From the NCBI RefSeq assembly GCF_030687895.1, contig NZ_CP117452.1, positions 1,505,501 to 1,569,500 on the forward strand: DNA of 64,000 bases. Reading direction: 5' to 3'. Position numbers and translations under genes: made by a program. Position 1 is the first letter of the stretch. Every line of letters begins with the position of its first letter. Below are positions 27,694 to 37,036 of the stretch, in pieces. This DNA comes from Pseudomonas sp. FP198. GTDB lineage: Bacteria > Pseudomonadota > Gammaproteobacteria > Pseudomonadales > Pseudomonadaceae. The notes under the pieces are model-generated. The model saw nothing but the letters and a program-made list of their open reading frames with translations, did no database searches and had not been told where the DNA came from.

Positions 27694-28344
27694 CTAGTAT
27701 CGAATCAAATGGCCGCTGGCGGCGAGCAACTGGCCGTCCAGTGAGGCTCCGCGATCGTCGAGCGTCAGCCGGCCTTCGGCAAACCAACGCACGGCCATCG
27801 GGTAGATCTGGTGTTCGCGGGCGTGGACCCGTTGCGCCAGGCTTTGCGGCGTGTCGTGCAACTCTACCGGTATTACTGCCTGTACGACCAGTGGTCCGCC
27901 ATCGAGTTCCTCGGTGACAAAGTGAACCGAGCAGCCATGCTCCGTGTCACCGGCCTCCAGCGCACGCTGGTGAGTGTGTAACCCTTTGTATTTGGGCAGC
28001 AACGACGGATGGATATTGAACAGGCGGCCCTGGTAGTGACGCACGAAGCCGGCGCTGAGGATGCGCATAAAACCGGCCAGGACCACCAGTTGCGGATTGA
28101 AGGCGTCGATCTGTTCGATCAGCGCGGCATCGAAGGCCTCGCGGCCGTCGAACGCCTGGTGATCGAGGACGCGAGTATCGATACCCGCCGCCTTGGCACG
28201 TTGCAGGCCGTAGGCATCGGCGCGGTTGGAAATCACCGCGCGGATCCGGACCGGGCTGTCGCCGGTCCGTGTACTGTCGATCAGGGCCTGCAGGTTACTG
28301 CCGGTGCCGGACAACAGCACCACGATGTCACAGGTTGCGGACAT
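27694..28344 (-). CDS. purN: Phosphoribosylglycinamide formyltransferase
   Basis: A protein of 216 residues that transfers the formyl group of 10-formyl-THF to GAR in purine synthesis. The phosphate-binding loop is L-L-S-G-T-G-S-N-L-Q-A. Catalytic residues lie in F-N-I-H-P-S-L-L-P (Asn, His), and Asp in V-T-E-E-L-D-G-G-P. ATG 28344 overlaps the purM stop (ATGA), so the two are coupled. Confidence 0.95.
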   Translation of the reverse strand: MSATCDIVVLLSGTGSNLQALIDSTRTGDSPVRIRAVISNRADAYGLQRAKAAGIDTRVLDHQAFDGREAFDAALIEQIDAFNPQLVVLAGFMRILSAGFVRHYQGRLFNIHPSLLPKYKGLHTHQRALEAGDTEHGCSVHFVTEELDGGPLVVQAVIPVELHDTPQSLAQRVHAREHQIYPMAVRWFAEGRLTLDDRGASLDGQLLAASGHLIRY

Positions 28345-29402
28345 CAGTGTGCCTTGAGGTTTTTCAGCTCGACCTGTGCGGCGCCTTCGGCCGCGGTGGC
28401 GATCTGGCCGATGACCCAAGGCTGCTCGCCCGCGTCACGCAGGACGTTCAGCGCGGTTTCGACGTGCTCCTGGGCCACGCAGATGACCATGCCCACGCCG
28501 CAGTTCAGCACGCGGTGCATTTCGGTTTCATCGACGTTGCCTTTTTCCTGCAGCCAGTCGAACACCGCCGGGCGGGTCCAGCTCGCCACGTCGACCACGG
28601 CCTGGGCGCCTTTTGGCAGCACGCGCGGAATGTTGTCCAGCAGACCGCCGCCAGTGATGTGGGCCATGGCCTTGACGGCACCGGTGTCCTTGATCAGCTT
28701 GAGCAGCGGCTTGACGTAGATGCGCGTCGGGGCCATCAGCAGGTCGGCCAGTGGCTTGCCGTCGAGCTGGGTGTTCTCGATATCGGCACCCGAGACTTCG
28801 ATGATCTTGCGGATCAGCGAGTAGCCATTGGAGTGCGGGCCGGAAGATGGCAGGGCGAGCAGGGCGTCGCCGGCGGCGACTTTCGAGCCGTCGATGATCT
28901 CGGCCTTTTCCACGACGCCAACGCAGAAACCGGCCAGGTCGTAGTCTTCGCCTTCGTACATGCCTGGCATTTCAGCGGTTTCGCCGCCGACCAGCGAGCA
29001 ACCGGACAATTCACAGCCGGCGCCGATGCCGGTCACGACCTGGGCGGCGGTGTCGACGTTGAGTTTGCCGGTGGCGTAGTAGTCGAGGAAGAACAGTGGT
29101 TCGGCGCCGCAGACCACCAGGTCGTTCACGCACATGGCCACCAGGTCGATGCCGATGCTGTCGTGCTTGTTCAGGTTCAAGGCCAGGCGCAACTTGGTGC
29201 CGACGCCGTCGGTACCCGAGACCAGGACCGGTTGCTTGTAGCCGGCCGGGATCTCGCAGAGGGCGCCGAAACCGCCCAGGCCGCCCATGACTTCCGGGCG
29301 CGCGGTGCGCTTGGCGACGCTCTTGATGCGTTCGACCAATGCTTCACCGGCGTCGATGTCTACACCGGCGTCCTTGTAGCTCAGGGAGGGTTGCTTGCTC
29401 AT
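28344..29402 (-). CDS. purM: Phosphoribosylformylglycinamidine cyclo-ligase
   Basis: A protein of 352 residues that closes the imidazole ring to form AIR. The ATP-grasping N-terminus has [13 protein letters not shown] and [11 protein letters not shown]. The C-terminus has [16 protein letters not shown] 29402 gives the normal family start [15 protein letters not shown]. The order purM-purN is conserved in proteobacteria. Confidence 0.95.
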   Translation of the reverse strand: MSKQPSLSYKDAGVDIDAGEALVERIKSVAKRTARPEVMGGLGGFGALCEIPAGYKQPVLVSGTDGVGTKLRLALNLNKHDSIGIDLVAMCVNDLVVCGAEPLFFLDYYATGKLNVDTAAQVVTGIGAGCELSGCSLVGGETAEMPGMYEGEDYDLAGFCVGVVEKAEIIDGSKVAAGDALLALPSSGPHSNGYSLIRKIIEVSGADIENTQLDGKPLADLLMAPTRIYVKPLLKLIKDTGAVKAMAHITGGGLLDNIPRVLPKGAQAVVDVASWTRPAVFDWLQEKGNVDETEMHRVLNCGVGMVICVAQEHVETALNVLRDAGEQPWVIGQIATAAEGAAQVELKNLKAH

Positions 29403-29767
29403 GATCCAGGCCTTTAAAGGGGGGATTTCTGGGTAACGACCGATCGCCGGGGTCATTGAATAACCGTTGTACGAATTATTCCGGTGCCCAGCCATTGCCG
29501 GTCTGCGAAGGCGCGCGATTTTATCAGGCTTGTGGACCAGCGGCCATCCTCGCGCCGACGGGCAGGGACATATCCGCCAAAAAAAACCGTTATTTCTTGT
29601 ATTGGTACTGGGCGACGCGTCTGTATAAGGTGTAGCGGTAAGCGGCTATGGTTATGACAGTAGAAAACTCGCGCCGGGTGGTGAATGTTTTCCCCGGTGC
29701 CGTGGTCACAGCCATGCTCAATCTTCTCCACACGGCCGGTGCCAGCCGTTATGTCCGGGAATCTTCC
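29403..29767. other. Divergent promoter region between purM and the DUF2066 gene
   Basis: This 365-bp stretch has no gene I can support. The centre is AT-rich (around 29575-29640, with TTATTTCTTGTATTGG), fitting promoters in both directions. I see no clear operator or hairpin. Confidence 0.4.
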
Positions 29768-30826
29768 ATGCGTCTTTTCAAATTCTTGTCCATGGGCTGC
29801 CTGTCGCTGATCAGCCTGGCGAGCCATGCCGAAACCCTCAATAACCTTTATCAGGTGCGTGAGCCGGTCAGCAGCCAGGTGCCGGATGAGCGTAACCAGG
29901 CAACGTTGCGAGCGTTGGACACCCTGGTGCTACGCCTGACCGGCGACGCCAAGGCCGCGCAGAATCCCGGCCTGGCGGCGATCCGCAAGGATCCGCAGCA
30001 GATCATTCTGCAATATGGCTACGACGCCGGTCCTCCGGAAAGCCTGCAGGTGGACTTCGATCCCGCCAGCACCGACCGCGCGTTGCGTTCGGCGGGCCTG
30101 CCTCTCTGGGGCGCGAATCGACCATCGATTCTAGGCTGGTGGCTGAATGACTCGGCAGAAGGCTCCAGCCTGGTCGGCGATGGCCAGGCCAGCGCCACGC
30201 CTCTGCGCCGCGCGGCCCAGCACCGGGGCTTGCCGCTGCACCTGCCGTTGGCGGATTTGAGCGAGCAGATTGTCGCCACCGCGCCGACGTTGCAGGGCAA
30301 CGATCCGGCGCCGTTGCGTGAGGCGTCGGACCGGTATGGCTCGGATGCCTTGCTGGCGGTCCATGCCAAGGAGGAGGGTGGCCAGTGGCAGGCTACCTGG
30401 CGCCTGTGGCTGGGCGACCAGCGCGAACAGGGCAGCGCCCAGGGAGCCGATCCCACGGCATTGGCCGATGCCGTGATGTTGGCGGTGAGCCAGCGCCTGG
30501 CGCCGCGTTTCGTGGCCAAGCCGGGCGTGGCGACCGAGCAGTTGCTGGAAGTCCAAGGCATGAATCTGGAACGTTATGCGGCGCTCGGGCGCCTGCTCGA
30601 ACCGTTCGCTGGCCAGGTGCAGCGGGTCGAGGGCGACATGATCGTCTACAAGGTCAACGGCAGCGCCGAGCAATTGAAGGCACAACTGGCCCTGGCCAAA
30701 CTGCAGGAATTGCCGCCGGGTGAAGCCGTCGCGCAAGCGCCTGCGGCGCAGCCGGCCGCCGACGGAACGGTTCCGGTCGCGACACCGACACCGTCGCCGG
30801 CGGCTAACTTGCGATTCCGCTGGTAG
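29768..30826 (+). CDS. DUF2066 exported protein
   Basis: A protein of 352 residues. The signal peptide ends S-L-A-S-H-A before E-T-L-N-N-L-Y-Q-V, and the body matches DUF2066 of gammaproteobacteria. The C-terminus is a low-complexity Ala/Pro stretch ending L-R-F-R-W. ATG 29768 is chosen because the signal peptide starts there; upstream in-frame starts would bury it. It sits between purM and an AI-2E family permease. Function is unknown. Confidence 0.82.
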   Translation: MRLFKFLSMGCLSLISLASHAETLNNLYQVREPVSSQVPDERNQATLRALDTLVLRLTGDAKAAQNPGLAAIRKDPQQIILQYGYDAGPPESLQVDFDPASTDRALRSAGLPLWGANRPSILGWWLNDSAEGSSLVGDGQASATPLRRAAQHRGLPLHLPLADLSEQIVATAPTLQGNDPAPLREASDRYGSDALLAVHAKEEGGQWQATWRLWLGDQREQGSAQGADPTALADAVMLAVSQRLAPRFVAKPGVATEQLLEVQGMNLERYAALGRLLEPFAGQVQRVEGDMIVYKVNGSAEQLKAQLALAKLQELPPGEAVAQAPAAQPAADGTVPVATPTPSPAANLRFRW

Positions 30827-30858
30827 TTTTCTTTCTTTTATAGGGGCAGGAGTGGTTC

Positions 30859-31932
30859 ATGGGTGATACGCGGCGTTGGTTCTGGTTGGGTGGGGTCGCC
30901 CTGCTGATTGCATTTATCTACTTGCTTCACCCGATCCTCACGCCGTTCCTGGTTGCGCTGTTACTGGCCTATCTGTTCGATCCGGTGGTCGATCGCCTGG
31001 AAAAACTCGGGCTGTCCCGGACCTGGGGCGTGGTGGCGGTGTTTGCGTTGTTTACCTTGATCGTCAGCGCTCTGCTGCTGGTGCTGATACCCATGCTGGC
31101 CAAGCAACTGGTGCGCCTGTACGAGCTGGCACCGCAGATGCTCGATTGGCTGCAGCACACCGCGGTGCCGTGGGTGCAATCGAAGCTGGGCCTGTCGGAC
31201 GGTTTCTGGAAGTTCGACAAGGTCAAGGCCGCCATCAGTGAACACATGGGGCAGACCACCGATATCGTCGGCGTGGTATTGAGCCAGGCCACGGCTTCGA
31301 GCCTGGCGCTGATCGGCTGGCTGGCGAACCTGGTGCTGATTCCCGTGGTGGCCTTTTATCTGCTGCGCGATTGGGACCTGATGATGGCGAAGATCCGCAG
31401 CCTGCTCCCGCGTCATCGCGAAGAACGCATCATGACGCTGACTGGCGAATGCCACGAAGTGCTGGGGGCGTTTGTCAGGGGGCAGTTGCTGGTCATGGTC
31501 GCGTTGGGTTTCATCTACGCGGCGGGGCTGATGCTGGTAGGGTTGGAGCTGGGCCTGTTGATCGGCCTGATCGCCGGGTTGGCGGCCATCGTGCCCTACA
31601 TGGGGTTTGTCATCGGGATTGGCGCCGCGTTGATCGCCGGACTGTTCCAGTTTGGCGGCGACCTGTATCCCATGGTCGGCATCGTCGCGGTGTTCATGGT
31701 CGGGCAGGCGCTGGAGGGCATGGTGCTGACGCCGTTGCTGGTGGGGGATCGTATCGGCTTGCACCCGGTGGCGGTGATCTTCGCGATCCTGGCGGGTGGC
31801 GAGTTGTTCGGCTTCACCGGGATCCTGCTGGCGCTGCCGGTGGCGGCGGTGATCATGGTGCTGGTGCGGCATATGCACGATCTGTACAAGGATTCCGACA
31901 TATATAGCGGCGCAGAGGACCCCGACCTCTAG
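30859..31932 (+). CDS. AI-2E transporter family (PerM-like) membrane protein
   Basis: A protein of 357 residues with about eight hydrophobic helices in two clusters (about residues 8-80 and 150-340), separated by an amphipathic segment. The family motif F-D-P-V-V-D-R-L-E follows the first helix pair. Members range from autoinducer export to sodium or drug efflux, so the substrate is open. GGGGCAGGAG upstream is the ribosome binding site. It follows the DUF2066 gene by 32 bp and precedes hda. Confidence 0.85.
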   Translation: MGDTRRWFWLGGVALLIAFIYLLHPILTPFLVALLLAYLFDPVVDRLEKLGLSRTWGVVAVFALFTLIVSALLLVLIPMLAKQLVRLYELAPQMLDWLQHTAVPWVQSKLGLSDGFWKFDKVKAAISEHMGQTTDIVGVVLSQATASSLALIGWLANLVLIPVVAFYLLRDWDLMMAKIRSLLPRHREERIMTLTGECHEVLGAFVRGQLLVMVALGFIYAAGLMLVGLELGLLIGLIAGLAAIVPYMGFVIGIGAALIAGLFQFGGDLYPMVGIVAVFMVGQALEGMVLTPLLVGDRIGLHPVAVIFAILAGGELFGFTGILLALPVAAVIMVLVRHMHDLYKDSDIYSGAEDPDL

Positions 31933-32101
31933 GGAAAATCGCAGGCGCGGCGTCAGGGAAACTGACGCTCCGTGCCCTTGCTGCTGCAAACCTTTGATTT
32001 TGCTCGTGGTCCGGCGCATTGTGCGGTCCGCGCCACGGGTATAAACTTTGCAAACTTTACACAGAGGCCACTAATGGTTCCCTTGGAGCCGTTCAGTCAG
32101 C

Positions 32102-32806
32102 ATGAAACCGATTCAGCTGCCCCTTGGTGTGCGTCTGCGTGATGACGCCACCTTCATCAATTACTACCCAGGCGCCAATGCCGCTGCACTCGGCTATGTC
32201 GAGCGGCTTTGCGAAGCCGACGCCGGCTGGACCGAGAGCCTGATCTATCTGTGGGGCAAGGACGGGGTAGGGCGCACGCATCTGTTACAGGCGGCGTGCT
32301 TGCGCTTCGAGCAGTTGGGTGAGCCTGCCGTGTACCTGCCACTGGCCGAGCTGCTGGATCGCGGCGTGGAAATCCTCGACAACCTGGAGCAGTACGAACT
32401 GGTCTGCCTGGATGATCTCCAGGCAGTGGCCGGCAAGGCCGATTGGGAAGAGGCGTTGTTCCATCTGTTCAACCGGTTGCGCGACAGTGGTCGGCGCCTG
32501 TTGATTGCCGCATCGACCTCGCCACGGGAGTTGCCGGTGAAGCTGGCGGACTTGAAATCCCGCCTGACCCTGGCGCTGATCTTCCAGATGCGCCCGCTTT
32601 CCGACGAAGACAAACTTCGCGCGTTGCAATTGCGTGCATCTCGACGCGGCCTGCACCTGACCGACGAGGTCGGGCATTTCATCCTCACCCGTGGCACCCG
32701 CAGCATGAGCGCCTTGTTCGAATTGCTCGAACGCCTCGATCAGGCCTCGCTCCAGGCCCAGCGCAAGCTGACTATTCCTTTTTTGAAAGAAACTTTAGGC
32801 TGGTAG
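32102..32806 (+). CDS. hda: DnaA inactivator Hda
   Basis: A protein of 234 residues related to the DnaA AAA+ domain. Hda binds the beta clamp and promotes ATP hydrolysis by DnaA, preventing re-initiation. The clamp-binding motif Q-L-P-L-G is at residues 5-9. The Walker A region is W-G-K-D-G-V-G-R-T-H, slightly changed as in other Hda proteins. Walker B is L-V-C-L-D-D-L. ATG 32102 gives M-K-P-I-Q-L-P-L-G. Confidence 0.93.
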   Translation: MKPIQLPLGVRLRDDATFINYYPGANAAALGYVERLCEADAGWTESLIYLWGKDGVGRTHLLQAACLRFEQLGEPAVYLPLAELLDRGVEILDNLEQYELVCLDDLQAVAGKADWEEALFHLFNRLRDSGRRLLIAASTSPRELPVKLADLKSRLTLALIFQMRPLSDEDKLRALQLRASRRGLHLTDEVGHFILTRGTRSMSALFELLERLDQASLQAQRKLTIPFLKETLGW

Positions 32807-33019
32807 AACGGTCACGCCGTAGTGGCTCATAGCCTGTTTTGCTCGCGGCGAAACCCGCGGCCCTGCTGGGCTGCAGGCCACATGACGCTTGAAATGGGCT
32901 TAAGCGCTTAGATGTAAAGGTAAAACCGAGAAGTCACATTTGCATCGATTGAATTTGCAAATGAGGTTGATAGAAGGCATAGTCTCGCCATCTTTACTAC
33001 CTCAGCCACGGTCGTGCCC

Positions 33020-33646
33020 ATGCTAAATCGCTTCGCACCCCTCGTGCCTCTCGCACTCGTTACCCTGTTGTTCGGTTGCGCTGCCCACTCTCCAGTGACC
33101 CAGCAAGCGCCACAACCACAGGTGAAAAACACCGTTACCGCCCAGTCTTCCGCCGTTGCGTTCCAGGAAGAAATGGCCTCCGACAAAGAGCTGGCAGACT
33201 TCGCCGGCAGCAAGCCTTATCAGCTTCCAGTGCTGGCAGACAGCATCCTGGAGCGCGGCATGTCGTTGATCGGCACACGTTATCGTTTTGGCGGGACCTC
33301 CGAAGCCGGCTTCGACTGCAGCGGCTTCATCGGCTACCTGTTTCGCGAAGAAGCGGGCATGACCCTGCCGCGTTCCACGCGTGAAATGATCAACGTGAAG
33401 GCCCCGCTGGTCGCTCGCAACCAGCTCGAACCCGGTGACCTGCTGTTCTTCAGCACCAATGGTCGTCGCGGTCGCGTCAGCCACGCCGGTATCTACCTGG
33501 GCGACAACCAGTTCATCCACTCCAGCAGCCGCCGCAGCGGTGGGGTGCGAATCGACAGCCTGGGCGACAGCTACTGGAGCAAGACCTTCATCGAAGCCAA
33601 GCGTGCCCTCGCCATGGCACCGACGGTAGTGACGGCTCGCAAGTAA
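33020..33646 (+). CDS. NlpC/P60 cell wall peptidase lipoprotein (first of two)
   Basis: A protein of 208 residues with lipobox L-L-F-G-C. The catalytic Cys lies in F-D-C-S-G-F-I-G-Y, His in V-S-H-A-G-I-Y and a further His in F-I-H-S-S-S-R-R. It is an expected cleaver of peptide crosslinks in peptidoglycan. ATG 33020 is preferred over GTG 33014 in the same frame. The next gene is a paralogue in the same order as I recall from P. aeruginosa. Confidence 0.9.
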   Translation: MLNRFAPLVPLALVTLLFGCAAHSPVTQQAPQPQVKNTVTAQSSAVAFQEEMASDKELADFAGSKPYQLPVLADSILERGMSLIGTRYRFGGTSEAGFDCSGFIGYLFREEAGMTLPRSTREMINVKAPLVARNQLEPGDLLFFSTNGRRGRVSHAGIYLGDNQFIHSSSRRSGGVRIDSLGDSYWSKTFIEAKRALAMAPTVVTARK

Positions 33647-33730
33647 ACGTACAGTTTGTAGGGCAAACTTAAAGTCTTACTTGAAGTTTGGCTCATAGCC
33701 GCTAGAATCCATGATCATTGATTGATGGCA

Positions 33731-33757
33731 ATCCGCCTGCGTATTACGCGGGCGGAT
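33731..33757 (+). terminator. Long hairpin between the two NlpC/P60 genes
   Basis: ATCCGCC (33731-33737) pairs with GGCGGAT (33751-33757), with inner pairs GCGT/ACGC. Only CTGTTT follows, so it is a weak terminator or processing hairpin. Confidence 0.45.
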
Positions 33758-33812
33758 CTGTTTCCATCTCCACGGCAGAAAAAGCCGCATCCAGATCAGG
33801 ATTGTTGTGCCT

Positions 33813-34346
33813 ATGTCGACCTCCGCCCGTCTCGCTCTCATGGTTCTTGCCGCACTGCTCAGCGCTTGCGCCAGTCGCACCCCACCGCCCGCGCCAGTGC
33901 GGGCTCCGGTGGTGTTCGCACCTTCCCAGACTTTTTCTCCCGCCGCCGAAGACGTGCTGTTCCGGGCTTTGGGCCTGGTGGGCACGCCTTATCGCTGGGG
34001 CGGCAACACGCCGGATTCAGGTTTCGATTGCAGTGGCTTGATCGGCTATGTGTACCGTGACGCGGCTGGTATCTCGCTGCCACGCTCCACGCGCGAAATG
34101 ATCAGCATGCGCGCGCCGGAAGTCGGCAAGGATGCGTTGCAGAGTGGCGACCTGGTGTTCTTCGCCACCAATGGCGGCTCCCAGGTCAGCCATGCCGGAA
34201 TCTATGTCGGCGAGGGGCGTTTCGTCCACGCGCCAGCCACGGGCGGGACGGTCAAGCTCGACAGTCTGTCCAAGGCCTATTGGCAGAAAGCCTACCTGGG
34301 CGCCAAGCGCGTGCTGCAGCCGGAGCACCTGGCGCGTAATCCCTGA
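33813..34346 (+). CDS. NlpC/P60 cell wall peptidase lipoprotein (second of two)
   Basis: A protein of 177 residues, shorter than its neighbour. Its lipobox is A-L-L-S-A-C. Catalytic Cys is in F-D-C-S-G-L-I-G-Y, His in V-S-H-A-G-I-Y and V-H-A-P-A-T. The two proteins share P-R-S-T-R-E-M-I and the whole catalytic core, so they arose by duplication. They differ in the N-terminal linker, which is proline-rich here. ATG 33813 is preferred over GTG 33807. Confidence 0.9.
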   Translation: MSTSARLALMVLAALLSACASRTPPPAPVRAPVVFAPSQTFSPAAEDVLFRALGLVGTPYRWGGNTPDSGFDCSGLIGYVYRDAAGISLPRSTREMISMRAPEVGKDALQSGDLVFFATNGGSQVSHAGIYVGEGRFVHAPATGGTVKLDSLSKAYWQKAYLGAKRVLQPEHLARNP

Positions 34347-34365
34347 TTCCTGCTGCATAGGCTCT

Positions 34366-34461
34366 TGTGGCGAGGGAGCTTGCTCCCGCTCGGTTGCGGA
34401 GCGACCGCTAGAAAAGCCGGGGGCTGCTGCGCAACCCATCGGGAGCAAGCTCCCTCGCCAC
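34366..34461. repeat. REP doublet (REPIN), family B
   Basis: Inverted copies of GTGGCGAGGGAGCTTGCTCC between convergent genes. Confidence 0.85.
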
Positions 34462-34471
34462 GGGTTCAGCT

Positions 34472-35785
34472 TTAGTTTTTTGACATCCGCCAGATTTTGT
34501 TCCCGACATCATCCGCCACCAACAACCCACCCTGCTTGTCGATCACCACGCCCACCGGCCGGCCCTGGGCTTTTTCGTCTGCATTGAGGAAGCCGGTCAA
34601 CACATCCACCGGTTGTCCGACCGGTTTGCCGCCGCTGAACGGAACAAAAATCACTTTGTAGCCACTGTGGGGCTTGCGGTTCCAGGAGCCGTGTTGCCCG
34701 ATGAAAGCCCCTTCGGTAAACGGCGCGGGCAGCTTGCTGCCTTCGGCGAAGCTCAGGCCCAGGGAGGCGGTATGCGGGCCCACCGCATAGTCGGGGGCGA
34801 TGGCCTTGGCCACCAGCGCGGGGTTTTGCGGCTCGACCCGGACGTCGATGTTCTGCCCGTAATAACTGTAGGGCCAGCCATAGAAGCCGCCATCCTTCAC
34901 CGACGTGATGTAGTCCGGCACCAGGTCGCTGCCGATCTCGTCCCGTTCGTTGACCGCCGTCCACAACGCGCCGCTGCGTGGCTCCCACGCCAGGCCATTG
35001 GGATTGCGCAGGCCTGCGGCGAAGATGCGGTGGGTGCCTGTGGCCCGGTCGACTTCCCAGATTGCCGCCCCGGCCTTCTTCCGCCTCCATGCCGTTCTCG
35101 CCAACCGTTGCTGTTCGAACCGGTGGTCACGTACAGCTTGCTGCCGTCCCGGCTGGCGATGACGTTTTTGGTCCAGTGGTGGTTCAAAGTGCCACCCGGC
35201 AAGTCGACCACCTTGGTTGGCTGTGCCTTGATCTGTGTGTCGCCTTCCTTGTACGGAAAGCGGATCAACCGGTCGGTGTCGGCCACGTACAGGTCATTGC
35301 CGACGAGGGTCATGCCGAACGGCGAATTGAGGTTCTCCAGGAAAATCGTCCGGGTCTCGGCGATGCCATCGTGATTGGCGTCTCGCAGCAGGGTGATGCG
35401 GTTGGGGCTGGGCACGCCGGCACCGGCCCGGCCCATAACTTTTTTCATGACCCAGCCACGAATGCCCTGGGTATCGTCGGGCTTGGGCGGGGCGTTGGTT
35501 TCGGCGACCAGCACATCACCATTGGGCAGTACGTAAAGCCAGCGCGGATGATCCAGCCCTTCGGCAAACGCGACTACCTGCAGGCCTTGGGCCGGGGTTG
35601 GCTTGGCGCCGTCCGGCCAGCCGACCGCTTCGGCGATATTCACCGTGGGAATCAGGGTCTTTGTTCGGCTCGGGCAGTTTCGGCGACGGGCCGGTGCCGT
35701 CGGAAACCTGCAATGTGGAAGACTCGCCACACGCGACAAGCCCCGTAGCCAGGGCAATGATTAACAGATGAGGTGGCTTGAGCAT
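34472..35785 (-). pseudogene. PQQ-dependent sugar (sorbosone-type) dehydrogenase, three frameshifts
   Basis: The gene encodes a periplasmic lipoprotein dehydrogenase of about 436 residues, but the frame changes three times. The N-terminus (lipobox L-V-A-C-G) is in one frame to about 35662. The middle, from [11 protein letters not shown] to T-T-G-S-N-S-N, is in a second to about 35105. A short piece (M-E-A-E-E-G-R) is in a third to about 35071. The C-terminus ([11 protein letters not shown]) returns to the first. Each change fits one extra base: TTT at 35660-35662, CC at 35105-35106 and CCCC at 35068-35071. Family motifs are otherwise well kept, for example [12 protein letters not shown]. Decay is recent, or the sequence has errors here. 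Confidence 0.85.
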
Positions 35786-35883
35786 GCGGGCTTCCCTATG
35801 AGTGCATGTGGTTACTCATAGAGGAGCGTAGACGTGGGATGGTTCAACGGTGGGTAACAACAGTCAGGCAAGCAGATTCCTTT

Positions 35884-35973
35884 ATGGGAGCGAGCCTGCT
35901 CGCGAAAGCGCTATATCCGGCAACATCGATGGTTGACTGTTGCACCGTCTTCGCGAGCAGGCTCGCTCCCACA
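35884..35973. repeat. REP doublet (REPIN), family C
   Basis: Inverted copies of GGGAGCGAGCCTGCTCGCGA between the pseudogene start and the 3' end of the next gene. Confidence 0.85.
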
Positions 35974-35995
35974 TGTTTTCCCACAGGTCGATGAA

Positions 35996-36580
35996 TCAGC
36001 CGTGCGCCTGCTTCAGCAGCACCGCAATACCCGGATGGTACTGGCCCGCCTCGTTGCGCAATTTGCGATAGGCGTAGGGGAAGTACCAGGCCACGGCGCA
36101 GGTGTTCTCCTTCTGCAGGTCGTCGATCATGTCCTGCAATTCTTCCGGCGTGGCGCTTTGCTGGGCTTTTTGCGGGGCGACGAACAGGCAGCCCAGTTTC
36201 AGGTCGCTGGCGTAGCTGATGCGCTTGGCGTCGCTGGCGGCTTCGAGCAAGGGTTGGGTCAGGTTCAGGTTGTTGACCTTCGGCCAGCGCTGGGTGGCCT
36301 GGATAAAGGCGCGCTCATCGGCGCTGGCAATGAACAGGTCGGCGCTGACGTTGCGTTCGCCTTCTTCGTTCTGCTTGCGCGTCGCTGCGTTCTGCAGCGT
36401 GACCATCTCAGCCATCCAGGCAGCGGCAGACAGCAGCCCGAGGTTGGCTTTTTCATCATGCCAGTAGGGGGTGTCGTTGTCGCCGCGCACGGCGTTGTAG
36501 CGATCGATACAGTCGAACCAGCGTTCCAGCACCGGGCGCAGAAACTCCAGCTTCGGATTGCTGATGATCATGCCTTGCAT
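35996..36580 (-). CDS. Conserved hypothetical protein
   Basis: A protein of 194 residues, soluble, with no signal peptide. Recognisable stretches are E-R-W-F-D-C-I-D-R-Y-N-A and W-Y-F-P-Y-A-Y-R-K-L-R-N. I do not recognise a domain. ATG 36580 is chosen for the GAGGG upstream; an earlier ATG at 36643 has no such site. It is divergent from the cobalamin operon. Confidence 0.7.
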   Translation of the reverse strand: MQGMIISNPKLEFLRPVLERWFDCIDRYNAVRGDNDTPYWHDEKANLGLLSAAAWMAEMVTLQNAATRKQNEEGERNVSADLFIASADERAFIQATQRWPKVNNLNLTQPLLEAASDAKRISYASDLKLGCLFVAPQKAQQSATPEELQDMIDDLQKENTCAVAWYFPYAYRKLRNEAGQYHPGIAVLLKQAHG

Positions 36581-36754
36581 GCGTTTGCCCTCTTGTTCTT
36601 GTGCTATCGGGTCGTAGTGTCTATTTGATATCACTTGCCGCAACTTCGCACAAGATCGCTGTCAGTTTATTGATCAGGGCCAGTCAACGAGCGGATACAG
36701 GTGGCGGCTTTAATTGACGCTCCATCCCCAACCCTCTAACCTTCGCGGCTTGTT

Positions 36755-36945
36755 TCAGGTGCTCTGTGGCGCGGTCGCGGCCGACAGGGTGAAACAGGGA
36801 AGCCGGTGAGCGAATGCGAACCCGGCGCTGCCCCCGCAACGGTAAATGAGTCAACGCTGTGCCTAGGCCACTGTGTCGCATGACATGGGAAGGCGCGCAG
36901 CCAGGCATTACGCCGCTCATGAGCCCGGAGACCGGCCTGATTCAT
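36755..36945 (+). ncRNA. Cobalamin (AdoCbl) riboswitch
   Basis: The classic elements occur in order: AGGTGCTC (36758), GGGAAGCCGGTGAGCG (around 36799-36814), GCTGCCCCCGCAACGGTAA (around 36828-36846) and the B12 box GAGCCCGGAGACCGGCC (36921-36937). It is about 90 bp upstream of cobO, as expected for repression of B12 synthesis when adenosylcobalamin is plentiful. Confidence 0.93.
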
Positions 36946-36948
36946 CCA

Positions 36949-36993
36949 ACGGCATCACGGTGGGCGATGCCAGGCTCGCTGCCGTCCTTTTTT
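36949..36993 (+). terminator. Possible terminator of the riboswitch expression platform
   Basis: Nested pairings ACGGCA (36949-36954) with TGCCGT (36980-36985), and GGCATC with GATGCC inside, are followed by CC and six T at 36988-36993. This fits control of transcription termination by the riboswitch just upstream. The spacing of the two pairings makes it less certain than a simple hairpin. Confidence 0.5.
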
Positions 36994-37036
36994 GTGCCCG
37001 CCCGCCGTTATCCAGTCCCAACGGAGAGCTCCCCTC

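Noticed and set aside
34897..35757. Two or three separate genes in the 34472-35785 region
   Set aside because: All pieces align end to end to one dehydrogenase family in three frames, so they are parts of one broken gene.
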